Source of the DNA: Thermaerobacter marianensis DSM 12885 | Lineage (GTDB): Bacteria; Bacillota; Sulfobacillia; Thermaerobacterales; Thermaerobacteraceae | Assembly (NCBI RefSeq): GCF_000184705.1 | Contig: NC_014831.1 | Location: forward strand, 1,054,001 to 1,118,000 | Length of the DNA: 64,000 nt | Reading direction: 5' to 3' | Part shown: positions 8,892 through 17,646 of the stretch, piece by piece | Layout of the letters: each line of letters opens with the position of its first letter | Position numbering within the stretch: position 1 is the stretch's first letter | Position numbers and translations under genes: made by a program | Notes under the pieces: generated by a model | The model's database searches: none | What the model saw: the letters and a program-made list of their open reading frames with translations, nothing else | Told to the model about the DNA's origin: nothing

Positions 8892-9347
8892 ATGGGGTGG
8901 ATGGACCGGCTGCTTTCCCTGATCGGCTTCGAGGTCGAAGAGGAAGTGGTGGAGGCCGCCGCGGCGGAGGAACCCCAGGACGCGACGCCTGCGCCGCGGC
9001 GCCGGGACGGTCGCCCGTCCCGGGAGCGGGCGGAGGGCGGCGGTTCCCGTCCGGGGCAGCTGGTGCCCCTGGCGTCCGGCGCCCGGTCCCAGCGGGTGGT
9101 CATCGCCCGGCCCCGGTCCTTCGAGGAGGTGCAGGAGATCGCCGAGCACCTGAAGAACCGGCGGCCGCTGATCCTCAACCTCGAGGACACCGACAAGGAG
9201 ACGGCCCAGCGCATCCTCAACTTCCTCAGCGGGACCATCTACGCCCTGAACGGGGAGATGCACCGCATCGCCAACGGCGTGGTGTTCTTCGCCCCGCAGA
9301 ACGTGGAGACCGTGGTGGACCGGCCGGACTTCCTCACCCGGGATTGA
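8892..9347 (+). CDS. sepF: Cell division protein SepF
   Basis: 151 residues. The N-terminal amphipathic helix [14 protein letters not shown] binds the membrane, followed by an acidic and basic linker (about 15-65). The C-terminal FtsZ-binding domain reads [60 protein letters not shown]. SepF bundles FtsZ filaments and tethers them to the membrane, and can replace FtsA. That matters here because ftsA is missing from its usual place before ftsZ. ATG 8892 has GGAGGAG 6 bp upstream. Confidence 0.95.
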   Translation: MGWMDRLLSLIGFEVEEEVVEAAAAEEPQDATPAPRRRDGRPSRERAEGGGSRPGQLVPLASGARSQRVVIARPRSFEEVQEIAEHLKNRRPLILNLEDTDKETAQRILNFLSGTIYALNGEMHRIANGVVFFAPQNVETVVDRPDFLTRD

Positions 9348-9479
9348 GGTTTGCGCGGACCGGGCCTGGGCGGCCGAGGGGGATCCGGGCCGGGATCCAG
9401 GCTCCGGGGACCGGACGGGTTGTGGCGCTCGGCGGCAAGGTCCGAAGGACCCGGTGGAACGGCTCAAGGAGGGTGGGCG

Positions 9480-9770
9480 TTGACCGATTGGCTCGTTCTG
9501 TTCCTCGTGCGGCTGGTCCACGGCCTCGCCACGGCGTTCTTCTGGCTGCTACTGGTGCGGGTGATCATGTCGTGGTTCATCCAGGGTAACTACAACCGGA
9601 CTTTTCACGATGTCTATCGTGTGCTGGTGCAACTCACGGAGCCGGTGCTGGCACCCATCCGGCGGGTGATGCCGGCCACCGGGCCGCTGGACCTGTCGCC
9701 CCTGGTCGCCCTCCTGCTGGTGCAGCTGGTGGAGTGGATCCTGGTGCGGCTGTTGCTGTTGCTGGCCTGA
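9480..9770 (+). CDS. YggT-family membrane protein
   Basis: 96-residue integral membrane protein of the YggT/YlmG family. Two hydrophobic regions (about residues 3-30 and 70-95) flank the conserved stretch RVIMSWFIQGNYNRTFHDVY and LTEPVLAPIRRVMP. The family is linked with division and nucleoid organisation in plastids and cyanobacteria; its bacterial role is not firmly known. TTG 9480 is the likely start: AAGGAGGG lies 6 bp upstream and no ATG or GTG fits. It sits between sepF and divIVA, as ylmG does in Bacillus. Confidence 0.88.
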   Translation: MTDWLVLFLVRLVHGLATAFFWLLLVRVIMSWFIQGNYNRTFHDVYRVLVQLTEPVLAPIRRVMPATGPLDLSPLVALLLVQLVEWILVRLLLLLA

Positions 9771-9838
9771 CGACGGCGCCGCCGGTTGCCGGTAGCAGGC
9801 AGGCTGCCCGGCGGGCGCCGATCCCGGGAGGTGGGACA

Positions 9839-10480
9839 ATGGCCCTGACCCCTCTGGATATCCACAACAAGCAGTTTCCCCGTTCCTTCCGCGGCTACAA
9901 CGAGACCGAGGTGGACGAGTTCCTGGAGCAGGTGGGGCGCGAGTTCGACCAGGTGCTGCGGGACAACGCGGCCCTGCGCGAGCAGGTCGAGGCGCTGAAC
10001 GCCAAGCTGGAGCAGTACCGGCAGCTGGAGGACACCCTCCACAACACCCTGGTGGTGGCCCAGGAGACGGCGGAGGAGGTCAAGGCCAGCGCCCAGAAGC
10101 AGGCGGAGCTGATGATCAACCAGGCGCGGCTGGAGGCCGACCAGATCGTGCAGGCCGCCCGGGCCAAGGTGGAGGAGATGGAGCGCCGCTACCAGGAGCT
10201 GCTCAACAACATGAAGGTGGCCCGGGCCCGGATGCGCGCCCTGCTGCTGGCCCATCTGCAGCTGCTGGACGAAGAGGCCGGGGACGGGAGCCTGGACGAA
10301 GGGACCGCCGCCGGTGAACGTGGGGACGGGGAGGAGGCAGAGGAGCCCCGCGGCGATGCCAAGGACGGTGCCGGGCGCGGTGTCCCGGCCGGAACGCGGG
10401 AGCCGGCACCGCTGGGGGCCCCGGCGGCGTGGGGGGCCCGGGAAGCGGCTGCCGCCCGGGACCGGGCGGGGGGCGTGTAA
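9839..10480 (+). CDS. divIVA: DivIVA-family cell division / polarity protein
   Basis: 213 residues. The N-terminal membrane-binding motif LTPLDIHNKQFPRSFRGYNETEVDEFL is followed by a long coiled coil (about 35-140) rich in Glu, Gln and Leu heptads. A Gly/Glu/Asp-rich disordered tail fills the last 65 residues. DivIVA recognises concave membrane at poles and septa and in spore formers anchors the chromosome at the pole during sporulation. ATG 9839 follows GGGAGGTGG. A small inverted repeat (10486-10501) lies just after the stop. Confidence 0.95.
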   Translation: MALTPLDIHNKQFPRSFRGYNETEVDEFLEQVGREFDQVLRDNAALREQVEALNAKLEQYRQLEDTLHNTLVVAQETAEEVKASAQKQAELMINQARLEADQIVQAARAKVEEMERRYQELLNNMKVARARMRALLLAHLQLLDEEAGDGSLDEGTAAGERGDGEEAEEPRGDAKDGAGRGVPAGTREPAPLGAPAAWGAREAAAARDRAGGV

Positions 10481-10884
10481 CGCCCGTCCCGGTGACGGGA
10501 CACCGCCGGCAATCGGGGCCCAGGACGGGTCGTGGGGTCAGAGAGTCGGGTTCCGGCCCGCCGGCACGGCCAGCCGCCGGCAAGAGGGCGGGCCACGGTC
10601 GGGGCCGCCGCCAGGTCTTGCTCCGCCCTGGCGGCGGCCCTGCCGTTTGCAGGCGGCGGCCATCGCCTCCGATCGCCTGCTCCCTTCCTGGGACCGGTCG
10701 GCGACCAACGGTCGCTTGGGACCGTGGTCGGACTCCCGTGGGACCCCCGTTCGATTTTTCGCGTCGCGTCGGTTCCGACACGCGCAAACGGCCTCACTTG
10801 CCCGAAAATGATGGTCGAACAGGTGGCTGTGGCCGGGGCCGCGTGAACCCCTGCCCAGCAATCCGGGAATTGGGAGGTGCAGCC
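10481..10884. other. Intergenic region with hairpins
   Basis: 404 bp without a gene. It holds three inverted repeats: 10486-10491/10496-10501, a 12-bp stem at 10604-10615/10627-10638, and CCTGC/GCAGG at about 10639-10653. The right part (10750-10830) is less GC-rich. I could not place a convincing promoter for the secreted-protein gene that follows, whose ribosome site GGGAGGT is at 10872-10878. Confidence 0.45.
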
Positions 10885-12222
10885 ATGGGTCGGAGCCGAT
10901 GGTTCCGACGGGCCGCCGCAGCCGGCGTCCTGGTGTGGTTCGTGGCCTTGCCCCAACTGGCTCTGGCCAGCGGGGATCCGTCGGGAGCGACGACCGCAAC
11001 CGATGAGGCCGGTACCGTCGCCACCGGAACCGCAGCGTCCTCTGACGGGCAGAAGATCGATCCGGGAACGTTGTTTGCCGTTCGCTACTATGTGCAACGG
11101 CTGATCGAGGACCTGCAGCTGCTGGTCACCCTGGACGCATCGGGTGACGCCAAGCTCCTGGCCGAATTCGCCAAGGTGCGGGCCGACATCCTGGCCGATC
11201 TCGATCCCCAGTCGGAATGGTACGACCGCCTCGCCGGGGATATCGCAGCCAACCTGCGATTGGCCCAGGAGCGGGTGGTGCAGGCCCTGGCGGAGGGCCA
11301 ACCGACGGATGAAGCGGTGGCGGCCATCAAGGAGGCCGTGCAGCGTCTCCAGGAGCTGGCCGCTCAGCTCGAGCAGGCGACGGAGGCCGCCGAGCCCAAC
11401 GGCAGCCGCCCTGAGGGCGACGCCTCCGCGGGTCAAGACACGGGGACCGCGGGCGACCAGGGAAGCGACCCGGCATCGGGCGACGCCTCCTCGCACGGCG
11501 GCGAGACGGGCCAGGGTGCCCTGGGCGATGCCTTGCAGGCGGCGGAGGAGGCCGACCTGGCTGTCGCCGCCGTGGCGATGATCGACCCGGCGGTGGTGCG
11601 GGCGCTGCGGGACCAGGGGTACGGTTACGGCCAGATCGCCCTGATGTACGCCGCCGCCCAGCGGATCTCCGCGCAGACCGGCCAGGACGTCACCGTGGCG
11701 CAGGTGGCCGACCTGGTGGCCCAGTCCGGCGGTGAACAGGGCGGCCGCCAGGGGTTCGGCAAGAACCTGCGGGCGGTGCTGGCCCAGTTCGGGGTCGAGC
11801 GCCAAGACGTCAAAGCGGGGACCTCGGTGGCGGCGCCCCGGCGCCAAGGGGACGGGGGCGACAAGGCTCAAGCCAAGGTGGCAGCCAAGTCCGAGGAGAA
11901 AGTCAAGCAGAAGCCCCAATCCGCTGATGAGGCGGATCGCGCGGTGGTGAAAGACCGCGGCAAGAAACGCCGTGACGACAAGCAGGGGTATGAGGACCAG
12001 GTGGGCAGCAAGAACGGTCGGGACGAGCAAGACGTGGACGACGGGGACCAAAACAACGTGGACGAAGACGATCAAGACGACGGTCAGCATGGCGACTTGC
12101 AGCAGCAGGATGACGATGAGAACGACAACGCGGACGAGGATGCGGGCGATCACCAGGAAGGCGACGAGGACCAGGGCAGCCAGCATGACCAGGGACCGAG
12201 CGGTGAGGACGAGAGCGACTGA
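10885..12222 (+). CDS. Secreted protein of unknown function with highly acidic tail
   Basis: 445 residues; not recognised. A signal peptide is clear: a basic start (MGRSRWFRR), a hydrophobic core to about residue 25, and a cleavage-like ALASG. The mature part has a helical Gln/Glu/Leu-rich domain (about 50-165), a Gly/Ser/Asp-rich linker, a second helical domain (about 215-310; ALRDQGYGYGQIALMYAAAQ), then a Lys/Arg/Glu-rich stretch. The last roughly 85 residues are almost all Asp, Glu, Gln, Asn, Gly and Ser, with DEDDQDDGQ and DDDENDNADEDAGD. Such a tail could bind divalent cations or stay unfolded at the cell surface. ATG 10885 has GGGAGGT upstream. An insertion sequence begins about 30 bp after the stop. 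Confidence 0.8.
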   Translation: MGRSRWFRRAAAAGVLVWFVALPQLALASGDPSGATTATDEAGTVATGTAASSDGQKIDPGTLFAVRYYVQRLIEDLQLLVTLDASGDAKLLAEFAKVRADILADLDPQSEWYDRLAGDIAANLRLAQERVVQALAEGQPTDEAVAAIKEAVQRLQELAAQLEQATEAAEPNGSRPEGDASAGQDTGTAGDQGSDPASGDASSHGGETGQGALGDALQAAEEADLAVAAVAMIDPAVVRALRDQGYGYGQIALMYAAAQRISAQTGQDVTVAQVADLVAQSGGEQGGRQGFGKNLRAVLAQFGVERQDVKAGTSVAAPRRQGDGGDKAQAKVAAKSEEKVKQKPQSADEADRAVVKDRGKKRRDDKQGYEDQVGSKNGRDEQDVDDGDQNNVDEDDQDDGQHGDLQQQDDDENDNADEDAGDHQEGDEDQGSQHDQGPSGEDESD

Positions 12223-12252
12223 GCGGCATGGACATCCATGAGCCCGGCTGCC

Positions 12253-13556
12253 CGTGTCAACTCAGCTAAAAAGGTTACCCAACGGGTCCTGATCACTCAC
12301 GTAAGAATGTCACCGAACGCCTCAATCCGCAGACATGGCCGTTTCCGGGGGATGCTGCAGGCCCGCGATGAGCGCATCCAACTCCCGATGGAGCTGGAGG
12401 GGGTTGAGGGACTGCCGTAGGGCCAGCCAGCGCGCCCGTTCCTCAGGCGAGAGCACGTCGCGCTCAAGGATGCGATCCAGCGGGGGCCGGGCGGCGTCGT
12501 AGGATTTGCGCACCCGGGCGCCGTCGCGGACCTTGTTCTTGAGCTTCCGGGTCGGGAGGAACAGGTTGGCGTAGAGGTCCAAGCGGGCGTAGAGCCGGTT
12601 GAGCTGTTCGACCTGCTCGGGGCGGTCGTAGCGGGCGTAGCCGACGATCTCCCGGACCAGCTGGCGGTTGCGCTGCTCGACGTGGGCGTTGTCGTTCTTG
12701 CGATAGGGGCGGCTGCGGGTGAACGTCAAGTTGTGCGCCTCGGCGTACCGGTGCAGGTGATGGTTGACGAACTCGGCGCCGTTGTCGGTATGAAGGCCCC
12801 AGACCGGATAGGGCCACTCGGCGATCAGGTCCCCGATGGCGTCATGGACGGCGCGCTGGCTTCGTCCGAGCAGAGCGCGGCGGCGGCTCCAGCCCGTGAC
12901 GATGTCGACCATGCTGAGGGTGTATGCGTATTGGCCGGCCGTCGAGCCGCCGTTGTGTTCGACCAGATCGACCTCCAAGGCCCCGGGGCGGGCTTCGTCC
13001 CAGTCGTAGGTGGCCACGGGGATCTGGCTTTGCAGGAGCCCCGGTCGCGGACGAGGGAGCCGGCGGCGCGGCTTGGGCGAAGGCATCGTGGCAAGGCGCC
13101 GGGCCAGAGTGGCCCGGCTGATCTTCTGGAGGGCCTCGCGCACAGCGTCCGTGAGGACGACTTCCCCGTGGGCGGCCAGGTGCTCGGCCATCGGCAGGAG
13201 GACCGGGTGAAGCCGTTCGGCGCAAGGGTAGTCCAGCGCTTCCCAGACCCGTGCAATGACCGGCAAGGCGTCCAGGTAGCGCAGCGCCCGCTTGCGACGG
13301 CGCTTGGCCGGGGCCGGCGGCGTGGCCTGTCGGAGGACCCGGATCGCGTACTTGCGGTGATACCCACAGACTTGCTGGACTTCGTTCAGGATCTCGGTGC
13401 ATTCCCGGCGGGTTCGGGCCGCCCAATACCGTTCTCGCATGGTGGCGAGATACTCCCGGCGGCTGGCGAGCGACATTGGCACAGCACGTCCCTTCGGTAA
13501 GATTTCTCCGTGAGTGATCCGGGACCCCTTCGGTTACATTTTGCCTGAGTGATTGC
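12253..13556. mobile_element. Insertion sequence with one transposase gene
   Basis: About 1.3 kb. The ends form imperfect terminal inverted repeats of roughly 50 bp: CTCAG, then AAAA, T-n-ACC, GGGTCC and ATCACTCACG occur in the same order from 12261 inward and, reversed, from 13549 inward. GCTGCC occurs at 12247-12252 and 13557-13562, a candidate 6-bp target-site duplication, so the exact outer ends are approximate. The element lies between the acidic-tail protein gene and the ileS promoter. The transposase is intact and both ends are present, so it may still be active. Confidence 0.85.
12322..13482 (-). CDS. DDE integrase-type transposase (IS481/ISNCY-like)
   Basis: 386 residues. The N-terminal half holds helix-turn-helix segments (REYLATMRERYWAARTRREC and a second around ISRATLARRL). 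The C-terminal half is a retroviral-integrase-type catalytic core with the expected acids: LEVDLVEHNGG (first Asp), WGLHTDNGAEFVNHHL (second Asp) and NDNAHVEQRNRQLV (Glu). GTG 13482 is 7 bp after a GAAGGGA ribosome site; ATG 13476 is an alternative. The gene fills its element, leaving about 70 bp at each end. The family name is by resemblance of the core; a database comparison would be needed to place it firmly. Confidence 0.9.
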   Translation of the reverse strand: MPMSLASRREYLATMRERYWAARTRRECTEILNEVQQVCGYHRKYAIRVLRQATPPAPAKRRRKRALRYLDALPVIARVWEALDYPCAERLHPVLLPMAEHLAAHGEVVLTDAVREALQKISRATLARRLATMPSPKPRRRLPRPRPGLLQSQIPVATYDWDEARPGALEVDLVEHNGGSTAGQYAYTLSMVDIVTGWSRRRALLGRSQRAVHDAIGDLIAEWPYPVWGLHTDNGAEFVNHHLHRYAEAHNLTFTRSRPYRKNDNAHVEQRNRQLVREIVGYARYDRPEQVEQLNRLYARLDLYANLFLPTRKLKNKVRDGARVRKSYDAARPPLDRILERDVLSPEERARWLALRQSLNPLQLHRELDALIAGLQHPPETAMSAD

Positions 13557-13562
13557 GCTGCC

Positions 13563-13591
13563 TTGACGGCGAGCGGCGGTGCTTCTACAAT
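13563..13591 (+). promoter_or_regulatory. Sigma-A promoter of the ileS T-box transcript
   Basis: TTGACG at 13563-13568 and TACAAT at 13586-13591 are separated by exactly 17 bp, each one base from consensus. Transcription would start near 13598, about 40 nt before the T-box structure. The -35 box begins directly after GCTGCC, the candidate target duplication of the insertion sequence, so the insertion left the promoter intact but replaced everything upstream of -35. Confidence 0.8.
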
Positions 13592-13639
13592 GTGCCATAA
13601 TCCGACGGGGCGGGCGCCGGCAACCGGCGCCCGCCGGCT

Positions 13640-14095
13640 ACGGCGATGACGGGGCGAGTAGGGCCGGTCGCCCAGCCGGTTCCAGAGAGCCCGGGCCACA
13701 GGCTGCGAGCCCGGCACCGGTGACGGTCCGAAGATCACCCTCGAGCCGCCCACCGAACCGGCCGCCGGCCGGGGGGAGCGACGTTGCCCCGCCGCATGCG
13801 GGCCGCAGTAGGCTGGGCCGCCTGGCCCCCGTTAACGGGCTGCAGAGCGCCCGGAGGTGGACCCGCGGGGTTCCGTCGCGCCGGGGTGGCCACCCTGGTT
13901 CAGGCCGCGCCCCGGCAAGGCGCCTGGCGGCCCTCGCCGGCCCGGGTGAGGCGTCTCCCCGGCGGCCAACCGCTGCACCCGGAGCGGTCGACGCCGGCGG
14001 GGGCATCCGGGAACACCGGCGGGGACAACCGGGAACAAAGGTGGTACCGCGAAGCAACCCCTTCGCCCTTTGGCGAAGGGGTTGCTTGGCTTCTG
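13640..14095 (+). promoter_or_regulatory. T-box riboswitch leader of ileS (isoleucine specifier)
   Basis: The leader reads uncharged tRNA-Ile and allows ileS transcription when isoleucine is short. Stem I features appear in order: AGTA at 13657-13660, the conserved AGAGAGCCCGG at 13685-13695, and the specifier loop CGAAGATCACC, whose codon ATC at 13735-13737 means isoleucine. About 300 nt later comes the T-box sequence AAAGGTGGTACCGCG at 14036-14050, whose GGTGG pairs with the tRNA acceptor end. A strong terminator hairpin follows at 14054-14085. The gap between stem I and the T-box is long and GC-rich and probably holds stems II and III. Confidence 0.9.
14054..14085 (+). terminator. Terminator hairpin of the ileS T-box
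   Basis: A perfect 14-bp stem (14054-14067 with 14072-14085) has a 4-nt loop and is followed by TTGGCTTCT. In the T-box model this stem forms when tRNA-Ile is charged and stops transcription before ileS; the competing antiterminator uses the T-box sequence just upstream. Confidence 0.85.
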
Positions 14096-14258
14096 CGGCC
14101 CGACCGATGCGCCAGGCCCGGCGTTCCGGGAGGCGCAGCCGGAGGCGGGCGAAGACCGGCCTGCCAGGGAGCGCGGCCGCGCAGGCCGGGCCGGCGCCGG
14201 AGACGTTCTTCGGTGAAGTTCCAGGCCAGGAAGTTCGAGGCGACAAGGAGGGGAAGGC

Positions 14259-17099
14259 GTGGACTACCGCGCAACCTTGAACCTGCCGCAGACGGACTTC
14301 CCCATGCGGGCGAACCTGCCCCAGCGGGAGCCCGAGATCCAGCGCCGCTGGGACGAGATGGGCCTCTACCGGCGGCTGCGCGAGGCGCGCCGCGGGCGGC
14401 CGCGGTTCGTCCTGCACGACGGCCCGCCCTACGCCAACGGCGACATCCACGTGGGCACGGCGCTCAACAAGGTCCTCAAGGACGTGGTGGTGCGCTACGC
14501 GTCCATGGCGGGCTACGACGCGCCCTACGTGCCGGGCTGGGACACCCACGGCCTGCCCATCGAGCGGCGCGCCCTGGAGGTGCTGGGCGTCGACCGGCGG
14601 GCCATCTCGCCCGTGGAACTGCGCAACCACTGCCGCGCCTACGCCCTCGACCAGATGAACCGGCAACGCCAGCAGTTCCGCCGCCTCGGCGTGCTGGGCG
14701 ACTGGGAGCGGCCGTACCTCACCCTGGAGCCCGAGTACGAGGCCAAGCAGGTCGAGGTCTTCGGCGAGATGGCGCGGCGCGGCTACATCTACCGCAGCCT
14801 GTACTCGGTCTACTGGTGCCCGGTGGACGAGACGGCCCTGGCGGAGGCGGAGATCGAGTACCGGGAGAAGACCTCGCCCTCCATCTACGTCGCCTTCGAC
14901 GTGGTGGACGGCCGCGGCCGCCTGCGCGCCGGCGCCCGCCTGGTGATCTGGACCACCACGCCCTGGACGATCCCGGCCAACCTGGCCATCGCCGTCCACC
15001 CCGAGGCGCGCTACGTGGCGGTGGAGACGGACCGGGGGCTCCTGGTGGTGGCCGAGCCCCTGGTGGAGCGGGTGCTCCAGGCCGCCCGGCTGGACGAACG
15101 CGGCCGCTCCGGCCCGTGGACCGGGGCCGAGCTGGAGGGGGTCACCTACCGCCACCCGCTGTTCGACCGCACCTCCCCGGTGGTGCTGGCCGAGCACGTC
15201 AGCATGGAAGAGGGGACGGGCCTGGTGCACACGGCGCCCGGCCACGGCCAGGAGGACTTCGAGGTCGGCCGCCGCTACGGCCTGCCCGTGCTGAGCCCGG
15301 TGGACGACCGCGGCCGCTTCACCGAGGAGGCGGGGCCCTTCGCCGGCCTGTTCTACGCCGACGCGAACCCCCACATCATCCGCGCCCTGGAGGAGGCGGG
15401 GGCGCTGCTGGCCGACGGCACCATCCGCCACCAGTACGCCCACTGCTGGCGCTGCCGGCAGCCCGTGATCTTCCGGGCCACCACCCAGTGGTTCGCTTCC
15501 GTGGAGGGCTTCCGGCAGAAGGCCCTGGAGACCATCGACCGGGTGCGCTGGATCCCCGAGTGGGGCCGCGACCGCATCCGCAACATGGTGGCCGACCGCG
15601 GCGACTGGTGCATCTCCCGCCAGCGCGCCTGGGGCGTGCCCATCCCGGTCTTCTACTGCGAGGCGTGCCAGGAGCCGGTGATCACCGAGGAGAGCATCCG
15701 CGCGGTGGCCGCGCTCTTCCGGCGCGAGGGGTCCAACGCCTGGTTCCTGCGGGAGGCGGCCGAGATCCTGCCGGCGGGCTTCACCTGCCCCCACTGCGGC
15801 AGCCGGCAGGGCTTCCGCAATGAGACCGACATCATGGACGTGTGGTTCGACTCGGGCTCCAGCCACGCCGCCGTCCTGGAGACCCGCCCCGAGCTGGCCT
15901 GGCCGGCCGACCTCTATCTGGAGGGTTCGGACCAGCACCGGGGCTGGTTCCAGTCGTCCCTGCTGACGGCCGTGGCCACCCGCGGCCAGGCACCCTACCG
16001 GGCCGTGCTGACCCACGGCTTCGTGGTCGACGGCGAGGGCCGCAAGATGTCCAAGTCCCTGGGCAACGTGGTCGACCCCAACGACGTGATCCGCCGGTAC
16101 GGGGCGGACGTGCTGCGCCTGTGGGCGGTCTCGTCGGACTACCGCGGCGACGTGCGGATCTCCGAGGACATCCTCAAGCAGATGGCCGAGATCTACCGGA
16201 AGATCCGCAACACCCTGCGGTTTCTGCTGGGCAACCTGGGGGACTTCGACCCGGCGCGGGACGCGGTCGCGTACGACCAGCTGCCCGAGCTCGACCGCTG
16301 GGCGCTGGCGCGGCTGGCCCAGGTGACGGAGCGGGTGCGCCGGGCCTACGACGAGTACCAGTACCACGTGCTGTACCACACCATCCACAACTTCTGCGTC
16401 ACCGACCTGAGCGCGTTCTACCTTGACGTGCTCAAGGACCGCCTCTACGCCTCGCTGCCGGCGGATCCCGGGCGGCGGGCGGCCCAGACGGTGCTCTACC
16501 AGCTGGCACGGACGCTGACCCTGCTTCTGGCGCCCGTGCTCTGCCACACGGCGGAGGAGGTGTGGGGCCACCTGCCGCGGGTCGATGGGGATCCAGAGAG
16601 CGTCCACCTGGCCCTGATGCCCGAGCCCCAGGCGGCCTGGCGGGACGCGGAACTGCTGCGCCGCTACGAAGTGCTGCTGGAGGTGCGGGAGGCGGTCTAC
16701 CGCGCCCTGGAGCAGGCGCGCCGGGACAAGGTGGTCGAGGTGCCGGCCGAGGCGCGGGTGGTGATCGCCGGGGCGGCCGGGGACCAGGGGCAGGTCCTGG
16801 AGCGGTACGCCGCCCAGCTGCCGGAGCTGTTCCTGGTGGCCGAGGTGGTGGTGGAACCCGGCCGCGGCGGTTCGGCGGATGGAGCCCGTCCATCCCCGGG
16901 GGGCGCCGCTGGGGAGGCCCGGGCCTCCGGCCTGGCCGTTCGCGTCGAGCGCTCCTCCCTGGCCCGCTGCGCCCGCTGCTGGCGCCACGTTCCCGGCGTG
17001 GGGGACGACCCGGACTACGCCGATCTCTGCCCGCGTTGCGCCGAGGTGGTGCGCCAGCTGCAGGCGGCGCCCGGCGCGGGTCGCCCCGCGGGAGCCTGA
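14259..17099 (+). CDS. ileS: Isoleucyl-tRNA synthetase
   Basis: Charges tRNA-Ile in the cytosol. 946 residues, normal length. The ATP-site motif region is [19 protein letters not shown]; the fourth position of the HIGH motif is Thr, which I believe occurs in other clostridial-type enzymes. The editing (CP1) domain includes [14 protein letters not shown]. The second ATP motif is [13 protein letters not shown] (about residue 596). The C-terminus carries a zinc-ribbon-like CARCWRH and LCPRC. GTG 14259 follows AAGGAGGGG by 6 bp. Expression is controlled by the T-box leader at 13640-14095. Confidence 0.98.
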   Translation: MDYRATLNLPQTDFPMRANLPQREPEIQRRWDEMGLYRRLREARRGRPRFVLHDGPPYANGDIHVGTALNKVLKDVVVRYASMAGYDAPYVPGWDTHGLPIERRALEVLGVDRRAISPVELRNHCRAYALDQMNRQRQQFRRLGVLGDWERPYLTLEPEYEAKQVEVFGEMARRGYIYRSLYSVYWCPVDETALAEAEIEYREKTSPSIYVAFDVVDGRGRLRAGARLVIWTTTPWTIPANLAIAVHPEARYVAVETDRGLLVVAEPLVERVLQAARLDERGRSGPWTGAELEGVTYRHPLFDRTSPVVLAEHVSMEEGTGLVHTAPGHGQEDFEVGRRYGLPVLSPVDDRGRFTEEAGPFAGLFYADANPHIIRALEEAGALLADGTIRHQYAHCWRCRQPVIFRATTQWFASVEGFRQKALETIDRVRWIPEWGRDRIRNMVADRGDWCISRQRAWGVPIPVFYCEACQEPVITEESIRAVAALFRREGSNAWFLREAAEILPAGFTCPHCGSRQGFRNETDIMDVWFDSGSSHAAVLETRPELAWPADLYLEGSDQHRGWFQSSLLTAVATRGQAPYRAVLTHGFVVDGEGRKMSKSLGNVVDPNDVIRRYGADVLRLWAVSSDYRGDVRISEDILKQMAEIYRKIRNTLRFLLGNLGDFDPARDAVAYDQLPELDRWALARLAQVTERVRRAYDEYQYHVLYHTIHNFCVTDLSAFYLDVLKDRLYASLPADPGRRAAQTVLYQLARTLTLLLAPVLCHTAEEVWGHLPRVDGDPESVHLALMPEPQAAWRDAELLRRYEVLLEVREAVYRALEQARRDKVVEVPAEARVVIAGAAGDQGQVLERYAAQLPELFLVAEVVVEPGRGGSADGARPSPGGAAGEARASGLAVRVERSSLARCARCWRHVPGVGDDPDYADLCPRCAEVVRQLQAAPGAGRPAGA

Positions 17100-17646
17100 A
17101 GGCCGTCCCGGCCCCGGTCAGGGCCCGCGGGTTCCGGCCGCGGGTCTGCGGACCCGGGGGCCGAGGGATCGAGGCCGGGGGATCCAGGGGGAAGCCCGGG
17201 GTCGGGGCCCCGGGCGGCGGCCCGAGATGGGGGCCCGGGGCCGGGACCCTTGCAAAGTCCCTGCAGCATGGCGACATGCGACGCCCACCCAAGCCCGTGC
17301 TGGGGCGCGCGGAACCGGCATTCCTGGGGCCGGCGGGACAGGTGCCCGGGATGGGCACCTGTCCCGCCGGCCTTGCATACACCGTCGGTGCAGCCTGGGA
17401 GGGCCAGCCCGTGCCGGGCGGGCGGCAGGAGGGCGGCGAGGGCTGTCGAAAGCACAGCCCATTATGCCGGCAGAGGTTCCCTGCCGGGGCCCGGCCCCGG
17501 CCCGCCACCGGCAGGAGGCGCGATGGTCGATGCACCAGAACCGGAGGAACGGATTGTCGCAGGAGCCCTGCGCTCTCGAACGACGCCCGGATGCCCCGGC
17601 GCCAGCGCCGGAGGAGGATCCGGCCCGGACGGAGGAGGACTACGCC
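17100..17646. other. Intergenic region after ileS with a large hairpin
   Basis: 547 bp with no convincing gene; open frames run through it only because stop codons are rare at this GC content. It contains the 20-bp perfect inverted repeat at 17328-17372. A TGTCGAA at 17444-17450 matches the Spo0A box but stands alone. The ribosome site of the next gene, GGAGGAGGA, is at 17631-17639. Confidence 0.5.
17328..17372 (+). terminator. 20-bp perfect hairpin downstream of ileS
   Basis: The arms 17328-17347 and 17353-17372 are perfectly complementary with a 5-nt loop (GGGAT). TTGCATAC follows rather than a clear T tract, so it could be a weak intrinsic terminator, an RNA-stabilising element or a protein-binding palindrome. 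It lies about 230 bp after the ileS stop. Confidence 0.5.

Noticed and set aside
10749-10765. GTTCGATT resembling a tRNA T-loop
   Set aside because: The flanking bases do not form a T-stem and no acceptor or anticodon stem can be drawn.
13800-13870. A second AGTA...GAGCGCCCGGAGGTGG resembling T-box stem I
   Set aside because: It lacks an isoleucine codon in a specifier loop; the copy at 13657-13737 with ATC is the convincing one.
17444-17450. TGTCGAA, an exact Spo0A box
   Set aside because: A single 7-mer in a gap without a promoter or a sporulation gene nearby; chance is sufficient.
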